From positions 47,349,485 to 47,413,484 of the forward strand of contig NC_081541.1 in NCBI RefSeq assembly GCF_901000735.1: a stretch of 64,000 nucleotides of DNA, read 5' to 3'. Positions within the stretch are counted from its first letter, which is position 1. Every line of letters starts with the position of its first letter. This DNA is from Corylus avellana (taxonomy: Eukaryota > Streptophyta > Magnoliopsida > Fagales > Betulaceae). The notes below the pieces were generated by a model. It saw only the letters and a program-made list of their open reading frames with translations. It ran no database searches and was not told the origin of the DNA. Both the position numbers and the translations under genes were made by a program. Shown here one piece after another: positions 9,697 to 21,069 of this stretch.

Positions 9697-12299
9697 ATTT
9701 CCTCACTATCATGACTTAGTGTTCATTAATATTATATTTTTGAGGGGGTAATGGATGCTAGTTAACTTAAGCACACATAATATTATATAGCTAATAAACT
9801 ACCAATGCCAACCGTGTAGCACCACATTTTACAAACTCACATGCCTAACACATGGACATATATATATATATGATATTCTTTCTATTTAGGACCAAATTAA
9901 TGTGAATGTGGAAAGAAAATGACATTGCTATTATTATTTAGCAAAGGTTACAATAATTACTCGAATGCAGAAGTGAATTACATTCTTTCTTATGTAGAGA
10001 GAAGGATGTAAGTTTAGTCGGTTTGAAGATCATATCGTATACGGGCAAGTAAACCTTAAAATTACTTTTATGTTTCTCTTATATTACTCAAAAAATAATG
10101 TGATTATGCCGACCGACTTTTGAGCCCATGCAATGCCTTCAATGCCTTAATTGTGAATCCAAAAGGAAAAAGGAAACAAAAATAAATAAATAAATGGAAA
10201 ATACTCAAATAGGGCACAGTTTGGCAAACACCTTCTTCTTTCCCCCCCTATTTTCATTTCTAAAAATAAAAAAATAAAATAAAATCAATATCTTTTCCAA
10301 AATTAATTGTTTTTTTTTTTTAAATTTTATTATTCACTTTCTCTCACAAAAGTCAACATCTATCAATAACTTCTTTTTACTACTCAAACAAAAACTCCCA
10401 ACAAAAAAAAAAATTGACCAAACACACCTAAACTATTTGGTCAGTACTGCATATATATTCAAAAGGTGTATCACCGAAAGGAAAGTGTCGGATCACGTGG
10501 GTATTGATCTTAGGAGATCAATAGCAAAATCGTGAAAGAATCTTGAATTGATATTTTGGTTAGACGGTGCCGTAACAGGTAGTGCATTGTGGAAAAATTT
10601 GATCTGCGCTTCACACATGTTTGTTTTCACGGGTTTTCTGTGTGCATCCAAATTGAAGTAATATAGTCAATGTCTATCAAATGTCAATGTTCCGTCTAAG
10701 GCAAATAAAAAGACAAAAATGCCCATAAAATTTTTTAATAAAACAAAAATATTCATCTAAATTCGAAAACACAAAAAAGAAACCCTAAAAATCAATATAT
10801 ATAAAGAATGGATGGTTTGAAAATCACTATAGGTGTGACAAAGTTACCCCCAAGAAATGAATCGGTCACTCCCAAAATTATTGGAGTGGCTAGCCACCCT
10901 AAAAAATGTCTTGAGGTAACTAAGCCAATCCTAACCTCAAAACTGATAGAATGACTGAGCGACTAACTAAAGGGCCGATTACTTGCATGCGTTCGAAAAA
11001 TTGTATAAAAAAAGTGATAGTAAGTATAATATTATTCGAAATAAAATTATTCTCTTGCACGTGTTCGATTGGGCCAATTTGCTTGGGTATGCGCCCATGC
11101 AATCCGGCTCCATTTACTTGAAATATCCAAGGACCTAGCTCACATAGGCCTACTGTTCTATTGCATGAAATTTTGGTACCAAAATTGAGGTTGTAATGTA
11201 CGTACAGTAAAGAAAGAAAGAGAATATTTCATATAAATTAAAAATTAAAAATATTAAAATTAATTAAAGTTGATAAAGAGCATAAAAGGATTTTTTTTAG
11301 GTTACCTACCTTACAGACAAACTTAGCAAGTAATTTAAGTCCCAGACCATAGTTGGAGAAACTAGTTTCCAACCAAATGGAACAACACATGGGAAATCAC
11401 TTGGTTTTATTCACTACTACTTGAAAATTATGAATGTTTGGTAAATTTACACGATGTAAATCACCAAACACTACTTGCTCTTCATAAGCATATCTTCTTC
11501 AGTTGGGAGAGGCGAGTCACCTCTGTCCTATTGCAACAACTGAAAAATGAAAAGAAAACAAACTAACATATAACTTATTTATTTCAAATTAAGCAACAAA
11601 ACATAGTTGTCATTGTGTTTGTTTTGTATGTGTGTGTGTCTGAGAGAGAAATAGACGTCTAGATAGGCTCCCAGTTTGTTCTTCGTAATGTCAAGCTCTG
11701 GTTTCATGCCCGAGAATCCAATCTTACAACTGTTTATATATTCATGGACAAGTCAAAAATTTCTTATAATGCTTCAGCCTTGTTACTATTGTAAACTATG
11801 AGCAATATGAAGGTTGTTAAATAAATCTCAATCTCGTAATTAATTGTATGACAACTCGCGCTCAAGGTGTTACTTCAATCTCACGTTCATTATAATCATT
11901 AAATTTAGTATGAAACTATGTTGAAATAGACAACAAAAAGATAATTGTAGAAAAAAAATTTGTATTTCTGATATGTATTCAATTGTACAATAGAATGACC
12001 TATTTATGGTTGAATAAGGCCCTAAAAGAAAGAAAATATAATAATTACAAAATCACATAAAATAAGCATATTTACAATAATGAATATTGCAATAATATAT
12101 GTGGAGAATATTTCCGTAATATATTGAGAATATTACGGAAATATTTTGTCACAAAAATATTACGGAAATTTTATTTTTGGTCATTTTTGTCAGTTTTTCA
12201 GTTTTAGTTTTTATGTTTTTGTTGTGTTAGTCGTTTTTGTGTTAGTATATTTTATAAAAAAAAAAACATTTAAAAAAAAAAAAGAATAAATATAATATG
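9697..12299. other. Repeat-arm interior without a recognised gene
   Basis: I see no conserved protein. Short frames such as the one at 10920-11102 (minus) have no family likeness and are shared with the other arm only because the arms are copies. Confidence 0.5.
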
Positions 12300-13120
12300 G
12301 TTCCATTGCCAGCGCAACCTTAACGGTCGGTCACTACTGAACATACATCATTAGTAGTGTGGGCCACCCGAGGTCGGACTCGGTCGGGCTGCTAGTGTTA
12401 CGGATGGTAGCGTACAATAGTCAGGGCACCGGCATTATATTACAGGTTCCTCGAAACAACTATCATATATGGTTTACTCGAGATATTACTGTAATGCCCC
12501 AAAACTAGCCTAGGCCAGCCTGGTAGGATTATTGGTAATTATCCCAGTTTAACCAACTGGTGGCTAAATGGGGAACCGCCCCTTTAAGCATTATCAGAGT
12601 TAATACATAAGAATGTGAAATAAATATCATTATGATACAAGTATAATCCTTAAATTAAAGACATGGAGTAACTAACAATAATATAAAGCAAACATGATAA
12701 CAGTATGAAGATCTTAAAGCAAAGTCTGTCGTGACAATTGTATACGTCGTACCACTCTTAGGCTCTAGGAACAAGCTCCCTATAAGAGTAATAACCGCGT
12801 AAATTTAACGACTTAGTAAGTAAACATCATAGTTGGGTATGATATGAGCTCATTATTATTAAGCAAAAGTAAACATGCAGCTTCTGGTAAACCTTTATGA
12901 AAGAACGAGGATCGTGTTCTACCCCCAAATCAAACGCATAAGCGATTTATATAACCAAAACAAACGGATAAGCAATTTATATCAGGAAAATAAAAAGCTA
13001 TGCTTAAAAATAAATCAACACAAAAATAAAAGAACATTCACACAACCACAACACAAGATTTGTTGGCGAAGAGAAAAACCCTTTGAGCATCTTAAGGGAA
13101 AAACCACTATGAGGTAATCA
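12300..13120 (+). mobile_element. LTR retrotransposon fragment (LTR junction starting tgtaatgccccaaaac)
   Basis: The phrase gggccacccgaggtcggact at 12360 recurs at 61282 in a second member. An LTR-like start, tgtaatgccccaaaactagc, lies at 12490. The downstream landmark gacttagtaagtaaacatcat resembles gacttagtgagtataaatgc at 63647 in another member. No coding domain remains. A short tandem repeat (about 33 bases, two units) lies at 12931-12995, just past the inverted-repeat boundary. Confidence 0.5.
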
Positions 13121-13509
13121 AACCTAGGAAATCACTATATAAAGATTCACAGTTACATACTAGACGATAATCACTCCCTAAAGGACCTTTAGACTTAGTA
13201 AGAATAATAAGTTTCCCACCTTATCTCCATTGTTACCACATTCATGCAGTGCATCTCCTTACCGACCCTTCGGTAAACTTTTTTGCGGTTGAGTGATGTG
13301 TATAGTATGGTTTGAAATCAAAAAAACAAAAAACCCAAGTGATGGAAAGCTTTAAGCTTTTTAGGAACTCCACTTGGTACAAAAAATGGTGAATGGTATC
13401 ACTTCCATGAGTGATAATAGCAACCCTTTCTTCACCGAGAACCTCTAAAATCAAAAGAGCATAAATGGAAATTGAGAGGTTCAAAGAGTTCTGCAGAAAA
13501 TGAGACAAG

Positions 13510-14126
13510 TGTTTATAGATCTGAAATTTTACTTATTTCCGTCTCAATGAGGATTTTCTTCCGTTTTGACAGAAATGCCAAAATCTGTATTTTGAGCTAT
13601 TTCTGTCTTAATGGGAGTTAATCCTCGTTAGGACGCAAAGAGTAAAAAGTAGCTTCAACTTTTGTCCCATCACATGTCCCGTTCTGACGAGGATCCTGAC
13701 GATGAACCAGTAACTTCCCGTTATATGTCTCGTTCTTACGAGGTTCATGACGAGGAACCAATAGCCTCCATGTTATATGTCCCGTTCTGACGGAGTTCCT
13801 GACAGGAAACCAGAGAGCATTCCTTCAGTCCCGTCACGAGCTCTTTTTGGCACCCCATCCAATGAGGAAGGTAAAGAATTCTAACAAACATCCAATCTTC
13901 ACCTCAACACCTAGGGAAGAATGAGAAAATATCAATAAACGTTTTGATCATTAAATAAGGCCAAACTAAACCTAAAAATCTCCCCCTTTTGGCCATTTAA
14001 TGACAAAACCCAAAACATCTCCAATCTTCACCTTAACGCAAGGAAAAGGAATGAGAAATTGCAAACACATGTTTTGCTCATTGAATAAGGTCAAATACAA
14101 CATAACACTTTAAAAGATGTGTTGTC
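13510..14126 (-). mobile_element. LTR-element fragment with ~65-base tandem repeats
   Basis: Three degenerate units built on cccgttctgacgaggttcctgacgaggaacca lie at about 13675-13830. They are followed by ctccccctttggccatttaatgac, the reverse of the G-rich region near the PPT of many plant copia-type elements. A related copy is at 36290-37050. The fragment runs into the N gap. Confidence 0.45.
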
Positions 14127-14226
14127 NNNNNNNNNNNNNNNNNNNNNNNNNNNNNNNNNNNNNNNNNNNNNNNNNNNNNNNNNNNNNNNNNNNNNNNNNN
14201 NNNNNNNNNNNNNNNNNNNNNNNNNN
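14127..14226. other. Assembly gap (100 N)
   Basis: Exactly 100 unknown bases. Duplicate copy 2 begins at the next base. Confidence 0.99.
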
Positions 14227-14320
14227 ATCAGTGTTTTATGTTTTAATAATAGTGTACAGTGGTACCTAGATAAACGCATCAGCAACCCTATATCCGAATG
14301 TGCTTTCAAGTAAGACCTGT

Positions 14321-15307
14321 TTACCCAATCCCAAGTTTCTTAACTCCATCAGCATCATAGTCGAACTGTGTTTCTATGGTACTCTATATCAGAGAAGTAA
14401 GTCCCTTAATGAATTCAATTCCCAATTCCAATTCCTACCCATTTTTCATAATTTCTTGTTTATGGTATTTCCAAAGCAAACAAGATGACATATAGAAGGC
14501 AAACCAAACCCATACCTTCACTGGCTCAGCAGCAGATCGCCTGCTCCTGAAACACAATCAAAAGAAAGGTAAAAGTAAGTGTTCATCGTCAACAGTAGAT
14601 ACTCCTACTACAAGTTAATTGAGCCGTATTTACTAAAATATTAAAAAATAAGCATATTCTGATATGAGTTACATTCATCAATGAGTGAAATAGAGTTGTC
14701 TAAAATCTTGAATATTCTGATAATTCAGCCGTAGAAGGTGAAAAGGAAAACCTGTGTGGGGAAAAATCGTGATCATCATCTTCAGCAGAGTCGTAGTTGG
14801 CATGATCTAGGGCAATTCTCTTGGAGTAGCCTTCATCCCAGTACAGCCTCTCCCAGTTTTCTCTAAGCTCATGATACAACTCCATGTACTTCTTGCACCA
14901 AGGCTCGTGCTCCTTTATACAACAACAACTTAGAAAAGAAAGAAAGAAAGAAGGTTATGCCTTAGAAATGAGAGGAATTTGAGGACTCTGACCGATTCCT
15001 TGAGGACGAGGCGAGTGCGGCGCATGAACTGCTCCCGCAGCTGCTTGCGGCGCTTGTTAGGGATGTTGTCCCTGGGTATCACGAACCGCTCACGTGGAGG
15101 CACGTGATCACCGATCTCGTGCATCTCGCCGTCCACTATCCACCACTCCGACTTCTCCTCCCCCTTCTTCGCCAGGGACGGCGAACTGGGCCGCCGCCGC
15201 CTCCGCACTGGAGATGGGCCCGCATCTGTCCTGGCCCACCGGAGATGCTGAGCCGCGGAGCGGAGGCATGGAGCGAAGGCCTCCACTCGTTTGGTGAAGG
15301 AGAGCAT
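14321..15307 (-). CDS. Conserved plant protein of unknown function (copy 2)
   Basis: Exons 15307-14993, 14912-14752, 14546-14516 and 14365-14321 (minus) give the same 183-residue product as copy 1; I saw no coding or intron difference. Splice sites are intact, so this copy should be functional. As it sits on the contig that continues into HMCES, I treat it as the primary locus. HMCES lies about 6.3 kb beyond its 5' end in the opposite direction. Function is not recognised: basic transit-like N-terminus, WWIVDGEMHEIGD core, charged KRRKQLREQF helix and acidic C-terminal stretch. Confidence 0.82.
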
Positions 15308-15936
15308 GGGGATCGTCGTTGCTCTGTAGGTACTAGAGTATCTGTGTTGGTGCATACGGTGTGCCAACCTCCGGTCGTTATTGCATCTATGCCATATATA
15401 TATATATATATATATACTTTTTCAAAGTTTTAAATACGAGTAATGCTACATATGCTCACACTTTCGCACATAATAGTGGTTCCTCTTCATTCAAAAAAAA
15501 AAAAATTAGTGGTTCCTCACTTTCACACATAATAGTTGTTCCTATCCATAGTATTTGTAGAGAAATAATTCCATGGTCGGTTGAGTGCATAACACAAACA
15601 CATCAATCCAAAGCCTCTAGCTTCGCTTGATCAAGGTACAATATTAATACTCGATATGTAATAGTTTTCGTAAATAGAATTCTAAATTTCCTTACCGACT
15701 GCGAACTATTCAAGGTTTAAGACTACAAAGTTTATGGACAAAGACAATATGTGATAACCCTGCTACTCACACCCTAAATAATATTCAATGTAATCAAATG
15801 GCTTTTTCACATGCACAACACTTATAATTATAATAAACATGTACAATATTATATGGCATAAATGATTTAACCGGTGAATAACAACTTATATTCATTATAA
15901 ACTTAAATATTAGCATAAAACATTGATATAAAATAT

Positions 15937-17114
15937 GGGTAATTACATTTTCTCTCCATCAACTACAACACATTGTCAATTTGCCCTCATGAACTAAAAA
16001 TCTTATTGTCCGACCCTATCAAACTACCATTTTGTTCCCAAAACTCTCATTCCCTTAGTTAAAGACGTTAACTCAGACGATCAACCCATCACATACGCCC
16101 CACATGCCATCTTGAAATTTTCTATCCCACTTTTGCGTTCACATTAGACTGTTAAAAGACGCTTAGACCCTCCATTCACGGCTACCAACACATGAAAATA
16201 TCTTCATGTGTAGAGTATTTTAAAAGACTTCCATCCTCAGCTCCCATGGCTCATGCTCACCGATGAGCAATCCCACCACCTATTCGATAGCTCGTTCTTC
16301 GACATCTCCGACAGCATAATGCACCATCGCGAGCTCCCTAAGGATGCTTGGCACCGCAAGCACCTCTACAGCTCGTCCCACGACTGACTTGTGTTCCTCA
16401 TCGAGTATCCTAATCCAGCGGTCCTTCTCTTCAACCCTCTCACCGGAGGCAGACTCGACCTCCCTCCGTTTTCCATATTCAGTGTGGAGGACGCAAGCAC
16501 GTCGAAACTTTTCCGAAAATGCTCCACTCATCTATCAAGAAAGTCGTTCTCTCAGCGGCCCCACTCTGCCAGAACAACTTTATCTTGCTGGTGATTTTCA
16601 ACAAATCTGAAATTTTGGCATACTACAAGAACAAAGATCTATCGTGGACTTTGATACCCTGCGCGTACTTTTATAACGGCAATCCATCGAGTTTCATAGA
16701 CGGCGCGAGGTTTTTATGCAAGGACGTTATATATTACAACAACCTATTCTACGCAATGGACCAGGACGGTGTTGTTGCGGAGTGCGATTTAAATGGGGAG
16801 TCGCTGACGGTTTTGATTATCAGACCATTGCTAAAGATGGGTGGGGACATGAAGTATTTGGTGAATTAACGGTTGTATTTTTATTGTATTTCTTTTAACG
16901 GTCCAAAGTGAGGGCAAAAGTGGGATAAAAAATTTCAAGATGGCATGTGGGGCGCACGTGACGGGTTGACCGTCTGAGTTAACGCCTTTGACTGAAGGAA
17001 TTGGGGTTTTAGGAACAAAATAGTAGTTTGATAGGGTCGAACAGTAAGGTTGTCAGTTTATGAGGGTAAATTGACAATACATTATAATTGATGGGGATAA
17101 AAGTAATTACCCCC
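15937..17114. mobile_element. Pack-MULE-like TIR transposon with DUF295 piece (copy 2)
   Basis: It has the same ends and interior as 4518-5677, with about 220-base TIRs and A/T-rich flanks containing ataaaat. It keeps 18 bases missing in copy 1, giving the less decayed version of the captured gene. Confidence 0.75.
16244..16869 (+). pseudogene. Captured DUF295-like gene fragment, broken (copy 2)
   Basis: It reads PWLMLTDEQ, FDISDSIMHHRELPKD, then KHLYSSSHD-stop-LVFLIEYPNP. The stop (TGA) stands where DUF295 proteins have tryptophan after SSHG/D. NPLTGGRLDLPP follows. A shift of frame near 16500-16520 leads into the open 116-codon tail ending MKYLVN-stop (16519-16869), with YYNNLFYAMDQDGVVAECDL. 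No start or F-box is present, so this is a transduplicated fragment, not a gene. Confidence 0.75.
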
Positions 17115-17286
17115 ATAAAATAATTTGGAATTTAGGGCATAATCTCCAATCATTATTAAAAATGAAAACTTAAGGATTAAATCCAAATTATGATTTTGTC
17201 CAATTTAAAATAAAAAGTTTACATAGATACTAATGATATTGGAGTGTTTGCATAAATACTGACATGATAAATGTGACATATGATTA

Positions 17287-17990
17287 AGGGTTAATATGAA
17301 TAGTAAAGTGATCTCTCTCTCTAGTATTCTAGAGAGAGAGTCTTTGCTTTCTCTCTATAATTCTTCCCTCTTTTCTTTTAGACAGCAACAAGAAGAACTT
17401 AAAGAGGAGGGAAGATCTAGATCTTCTCTCCTCCTTTTTCACGGTAGCAGTGCTCGGTATCTTCTTTATATGCTCTACCAGTCTTCATTTCTGGTGGGTT
17501 GCTCTAGATCTAGTTTGTAGATCTAACCAGATCTAGTCTCTTCAACCTTAGATTTGATCGTCTTCTTTGGTCAATGAGTGTCTTCTGAAGAGATGTCTAC
17601 GATACTGTGCTCTTCCGCTACTGCTTGTGGGCTTTTTGTTTTTTGTTTTTTTATTTTGTTTGTCCTGGCCTTCTGGTTGAGGATGGATTTGTTATCCTAG
17701 CTTTCGGGTTGATGATGGAGTAGATCGGTGTGGGGCTAAACTCTCAGGTCGGTTTTTTAGTTTTTAGTTGTTTTGTATTTGGGCTACCCATGTTCTAGAT
17801 CTAGTTTGTACGAAGCAGATCAATTCCTTCAATTCCTTAAATGTAATTGTACATGGGTTAGCGGAAGCTTGAAGTCATTTTTATGACTTTGTAACATTCA
17901 TAACTTTTAGCTATGATTTTTCAGAGCGATATGCTCTATGATGTAAGAGCTTTATGCTCATGAAATTTCATAAAGAAAAGTTATATATAT
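17287..17990 (+). repeat. Unnamed dispersed repeat, copy b
   Basis: Duplicate of 5827-6530 with scattered base changes and small insertions; it ends at a shorter (TA)n run. Confidence 0.5.
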
Positions 17991-18483
17991 ATATAGTAAA
18001 GTAATAAAGGGATATATTTGAAATTTGGATAAAATTCAAGGACCTTATTATTAAAATTGAAAAATTAAGGACTAAATCAAAATTAGATTAAAATGATCGA
18101 CTTTAAAATAACAAATATAACTTTTAATCTTGTATTCATTTTTTTTTTTGGTTAAATACCAAATACCCCCCCTGGAGTTTGGTAACTTTATTTTTACCCC
18201 CTGAAGTTTCATTTTTATCACAGGACCTTCCTGGAGTTTTGATAAAGGATCAAATTAGTCAATCCGTTAGTTGACCATTATGACTGACACGTGGACCAAT
18301 CAGATGATGACACATGTCACATATTTAATTTTTTAAAATTTTTTTTAAATTTTTTTTTAAAAAAAAAGAAAAAAGAAAAGAAAAAAAATTGGGGGCGGCT
18401 CTTAGCCATTTGGGGGTGGCTCGGCCACCCCCTTTGGCCACAGGCCACCCCCATCTGGCCGGATGGGGGTGGCCGAAACCACC

Positions 18484-19034
18484 TGACGTAGCGGAAGACT
18501 AAGGTAACTAATCAAAGAGCAGCGTCTTTGATTCTGCAAGGAGAAGCGTCTTCGTCTTCTACCCAAAAAGATAAAAACAAGCTCGCAAGCTAAAAGAAGG
18601 ATAAAACTCCGCAGAGTATTTGAGAGAGAATTCTCTGATTTTATAATAATTTAATTGATTGAGTTTTACATAATAGGCAAGCCTATTTATAGAAGAGAAA
18701 TACTTGTAGAGAAAGTAAACCTACTTCTAGTAGAGAAAGTAAATCTAATCCTAGTAGAGAAAGTAAATCTAATCCTAGTAGGAAAGTAAACATAATCCTA
18801 TAGTAGTAGTAAACCTAATCCTAATAAGGAAAGGAAATAAAGTCTTAATAAAATAAAATAAAATCCTAATATAAAATTGACAATCAGCGGGAATCGTGGC
18901 AATCTTTCATTTTGTACTTCCATTGTTTGAGAATAGCTAAAATTCTGATCAAGCGGCGCTGCTCCAATATTATTTTTGATATTTTCTTTATTTTCGTTTT
19001 TACCGAAAATAAAGATAAATATCATCCTACATCA
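18484..19034 (-). repeat. 3' LTR of the gag-only element
   Basis: 551 bases from tgacgtagcggaag to cctacatca. The plus-strand sequence just beyond, gacacccccacttg, is the reverse of a G-rich polypurine tract. Confidence 0.85.
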
Positions 19035-20266
19035 GACACCCCCACTTGAAAAAAACTCGTCCTCGAGTTTTCTTTGGGACATGGCACATGTGGCTCCTCT
19101 GAAGAAAAGTACTTGGAGAAATCTATATAGATAGAATCAAGACATGATTTTTCCTTTTCGTCTACTTCCACCAAAATTCCTCCAACGATTTCTTCTTGGG
19201 TATCATCTTCAACTTCATTGTTTTCTTCAAAAGAATCGTCAATTTTTGTGATGATCGTGATGAGTTGCACCTGTGGTGTAGGTTGCATCTGTGGTAGAGG
19301 AAGTTGCACTTGTGGTGGAGAAGGTTGCATCTGTGGTGGAGAAGGTTGCACTTGTGGTGGAGGAGGTTGTAACTGTGGTAGAGGAAGTTGCACTTGTGGT
19401 GGAGGAGGCGGTAGCTGTTCCTCCATTGATGTAGTCGTTGGAATCAATGATGGTGGCTGCACATATGTTTTCTCTGATGGCAACTCCACTTCTTCAACCA
19501 ACTTAACATCTTCCACAACTTCTTCACCATAATTAAAATTCTCTTCATAGGCGAAGGGCCTATTTGGAGAGTTATGAAGATGATTATGGACATGACGAAA
19601 GTGGCTTACGTCATCCTCACGGAATCGGTCAACATACAGATATCGAACGGGTTCCCTTCGGATCCCATAGTCATCTGGTGGTAGGAACTGGGCATTGAGT
19701 AACCGCTTCATCTTAGGCCAAGATGTCACGGGTCTTTTTCCTTCCCTGGATCGAGAGAGCTTCAACTATTCCCACCAAGCGGATGCTCCACCTTTGAGCT
19801 TATAAGCCACCAACTTCACATTCTTTTCTTCCGGAATACACATGTACTCAAAGAATCTTTCTACCTCCATTATCCAGTCAAGGTAATCTTCAATGTGAAG
19901 ATAACCATTGAATGAAGGGAGATCGTTATTCATCCGGTACTCCCGAGTGTCTCTATGATTCCAATGGGCACGCATCTGCTTGCGTTCAAACGACTCCCAC
20001 AATTGGCGCACCTCCTGTTGCATCATCTGCGCTGTCTGCTTGAGCTCTTGGAATTCGGTTCTCCAAGGAGCCTCTGATCGCTTGATGTATCGCTGGTAGT
20101 CGGATCTTGAAACAACATCCCTCTCACGAACGGCGTCGTTATAGAAGTTGTTGTTGTAGTATAAGTTGGCCATCGAATCCGGATAATGCCGGCTCGGATA
20201 CCCCATGAATTTGGCTTTCGAAAGAGCCCCTCCCCTACAAGCGGCGTTGTTGGAGAAGTTTGTCAC
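19022..20266 (-). pseudogene. Gypsy gag gene with one in-frame amber stop
   Basis: One frame of about 415 codons runs 20266 to 19022, broken only by TAG at 19768-19766. The N-terminal half is a Ty3/gypsy capsid: a coiled-coil-like MMQQEVRQLWESFERKQ, then DLPSFNGYLHIEDYLDWI, VERFFEYMCIPEEKNVKLV and YKLKGGASAWWE. The stop replaces the expected glutamine of WWEQLK; the frame resumes LKLSRSREGKRPVTSW, PKMKRLLNAQFLPPDD. The C-terminal half is a Pro/Gln-rich repeat (PPPPQVQ, PSPPQMQ) and acidic tail without zinc knuckle, running through the G-rich tract into the LTR. The likely true ATG (about 20285) is out of frame with the main body, hinting at a second lesion. Confidence 0.8.
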
Positions 20267-20300
20267 CGTTGCGCTGATTGGCCATGATCAGGATAAAGCC

Positions 20301-20315
20301 TACTCTGATACCAAC
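20301..20315 (-). promoter_or_regulatory. Primer-binding site for initiator tRNA-Met
   Basis: On the minus strand the bases next to the 5' LTR read TTGGTATCAGAGTA, matching the 3' end complement of plant initiator methionine tRNA (TGGTATCAGAG). This fixes element orientation as minus. Confidence 0.85.
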
Positions 20316-20866
20316 TGACGTAGCGGAAGACTAAGGTAACTAATCAAAGAGCAGCGTCTTTGATTCTGCGAAGAGAAGCGTCTTCGTCTTCTATCCAAAA
20401 AGATAAAAACAAGCCCGCAGGCTAAAAGAAGGATAAAACTCCGCAGAGTATTTGAGAGAGAATTCTCTGATTTTATAATAATTCAATTGATTGAGTTTTA
20501 CATAATAGGCAAGCCTATTTATAGAAGAGAAATACTTGTAGAGAAAGTAAACCTACTTCTAGTAGAGAAAGTAAATCTAATCCTAGTAGAGAAAGTAAAT
20601 ATAATCCTAGTAGGAAAGTAAACATAATCCTATAGTAGTAGTAAACCTAATCCTAATAAGGAAAGGAAATAAAGTCCTAATAAAATAAAATAAAATCCTA
20701 ATATAAAATTGACAATCAATGGGAATCGTGGCAATCTTTTCTTTTGTACTTCCATTGTTTGAGAATAGCTAAAATTCTAATCAAGCGGCGCTGCTCCAAT
20801 ATTATTTTTGATATTTTCTTTATTTTCGTTTTTACCGAAAATAAAGATAAATATCGTCCTACATCA
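20316..20866 (-). repeat. 5' LTR of the gag-only element
   Basis: 551 bases, from tgacgtagcggaag to cctacatca, a few substitutions away from the 18484-19034 LTR. Confidence 0.85.
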
Positions 20867-20875
20867 GATACCAAC

Positions 20876-21069
20876 TGACGTAGCGGAAGACTAAGGTAAC
20901 TAATCAAAGAGTAGCGTCTTTGATTCTGCAAGGAGAAGCGTCTTCGTCTTCTACCCAAAAAGATAAAAACAAGCCCGCAGGCTAAAAGAAGGATAAAACT
21001 CCGCAGAGTATTTGAGAGAGAATTCTCTGATTTTATAATAATTCAATTGATTATTATCGTCCTACATCA
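20876..21069 (-). repeat. Third, internally deleted LTR copy
   Basis: It starts like the others at tgacgtagcggaag and keeps the first ~175 bases. It then jumps at attcaattgatt to the last bases attatcgtcctacatca, losing about 360. The nine bases gataccaac before it are a PBS remnant, so it arose from a tandem LTR-internal-LTR arrangement by recombination. Confidence 0.8.

Larger units (their letters stand above)
6984..12930. repeat. Left arm of a ~5.9 kb inverted repeat
   Basis: The reverse complement of this block is found at 42568-48504. Matching pieces include the 30-base tandem repeat, the hAT-like element with its minisatellite, a perfect hairpin at 9653-9696, the 10920-11102 segment and the LTR piece at 12300-12930. 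The match ends at ccccaaat (12930 and 42568), with poly-T following on the far side. The outer end lies in (TA)n beside an N gap. The arms differ by scattered base changes and TA-length differences, so they are not one sequence placed twice. Confidence 0.9.
14227..18336. repeat. Segmental duplicate copy 2 (~4.1 kb, direct)
   Basis: Partner of 2805-6883. Differences from copy 1 include one TA unit in the promoter microsatellite, 23 substitutions I could list plus an 18-base insertion inside the Pack-MULE, and an extra ~28 bases near 17173. This copy runs on without a break into the complete TIR transposon and then HMCES, so it is the better-anchored locus. Confidence 0.9.
18484..21069 (-). mobile_element. 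TR-GAG-type gypsy LTR retrotransposon with three LTR copies
   Basis: Element order on the minus strand: partial LTR (20876-21069), 9-base PBS remnant, full LTR (20316-20866), primer-binding site, gag-only internal region, G-rich tract caagtgggggtgtc, full LTR (18484-19034). The full LTRs are both 551 bases, begin TG and end CA in plus-strand reading, and are nearly identical, so the insertion is fairly recent. The 5-base string ccacc flanks the outermost ends (18479-18483 and 21070-21074), a fitting target-site duplication. There is no protease, RT or integrase, so it must rely on enzymes from a related element. Confidence 0.85.

Noticed and set aside
19218..19532. Plus-strand frame rich in CTCGGGG-type cysteine repeats
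   Set aside because: It is the antisense of the Pro/Gln repeat of gag; the cysteine pattern follows from the repeat.
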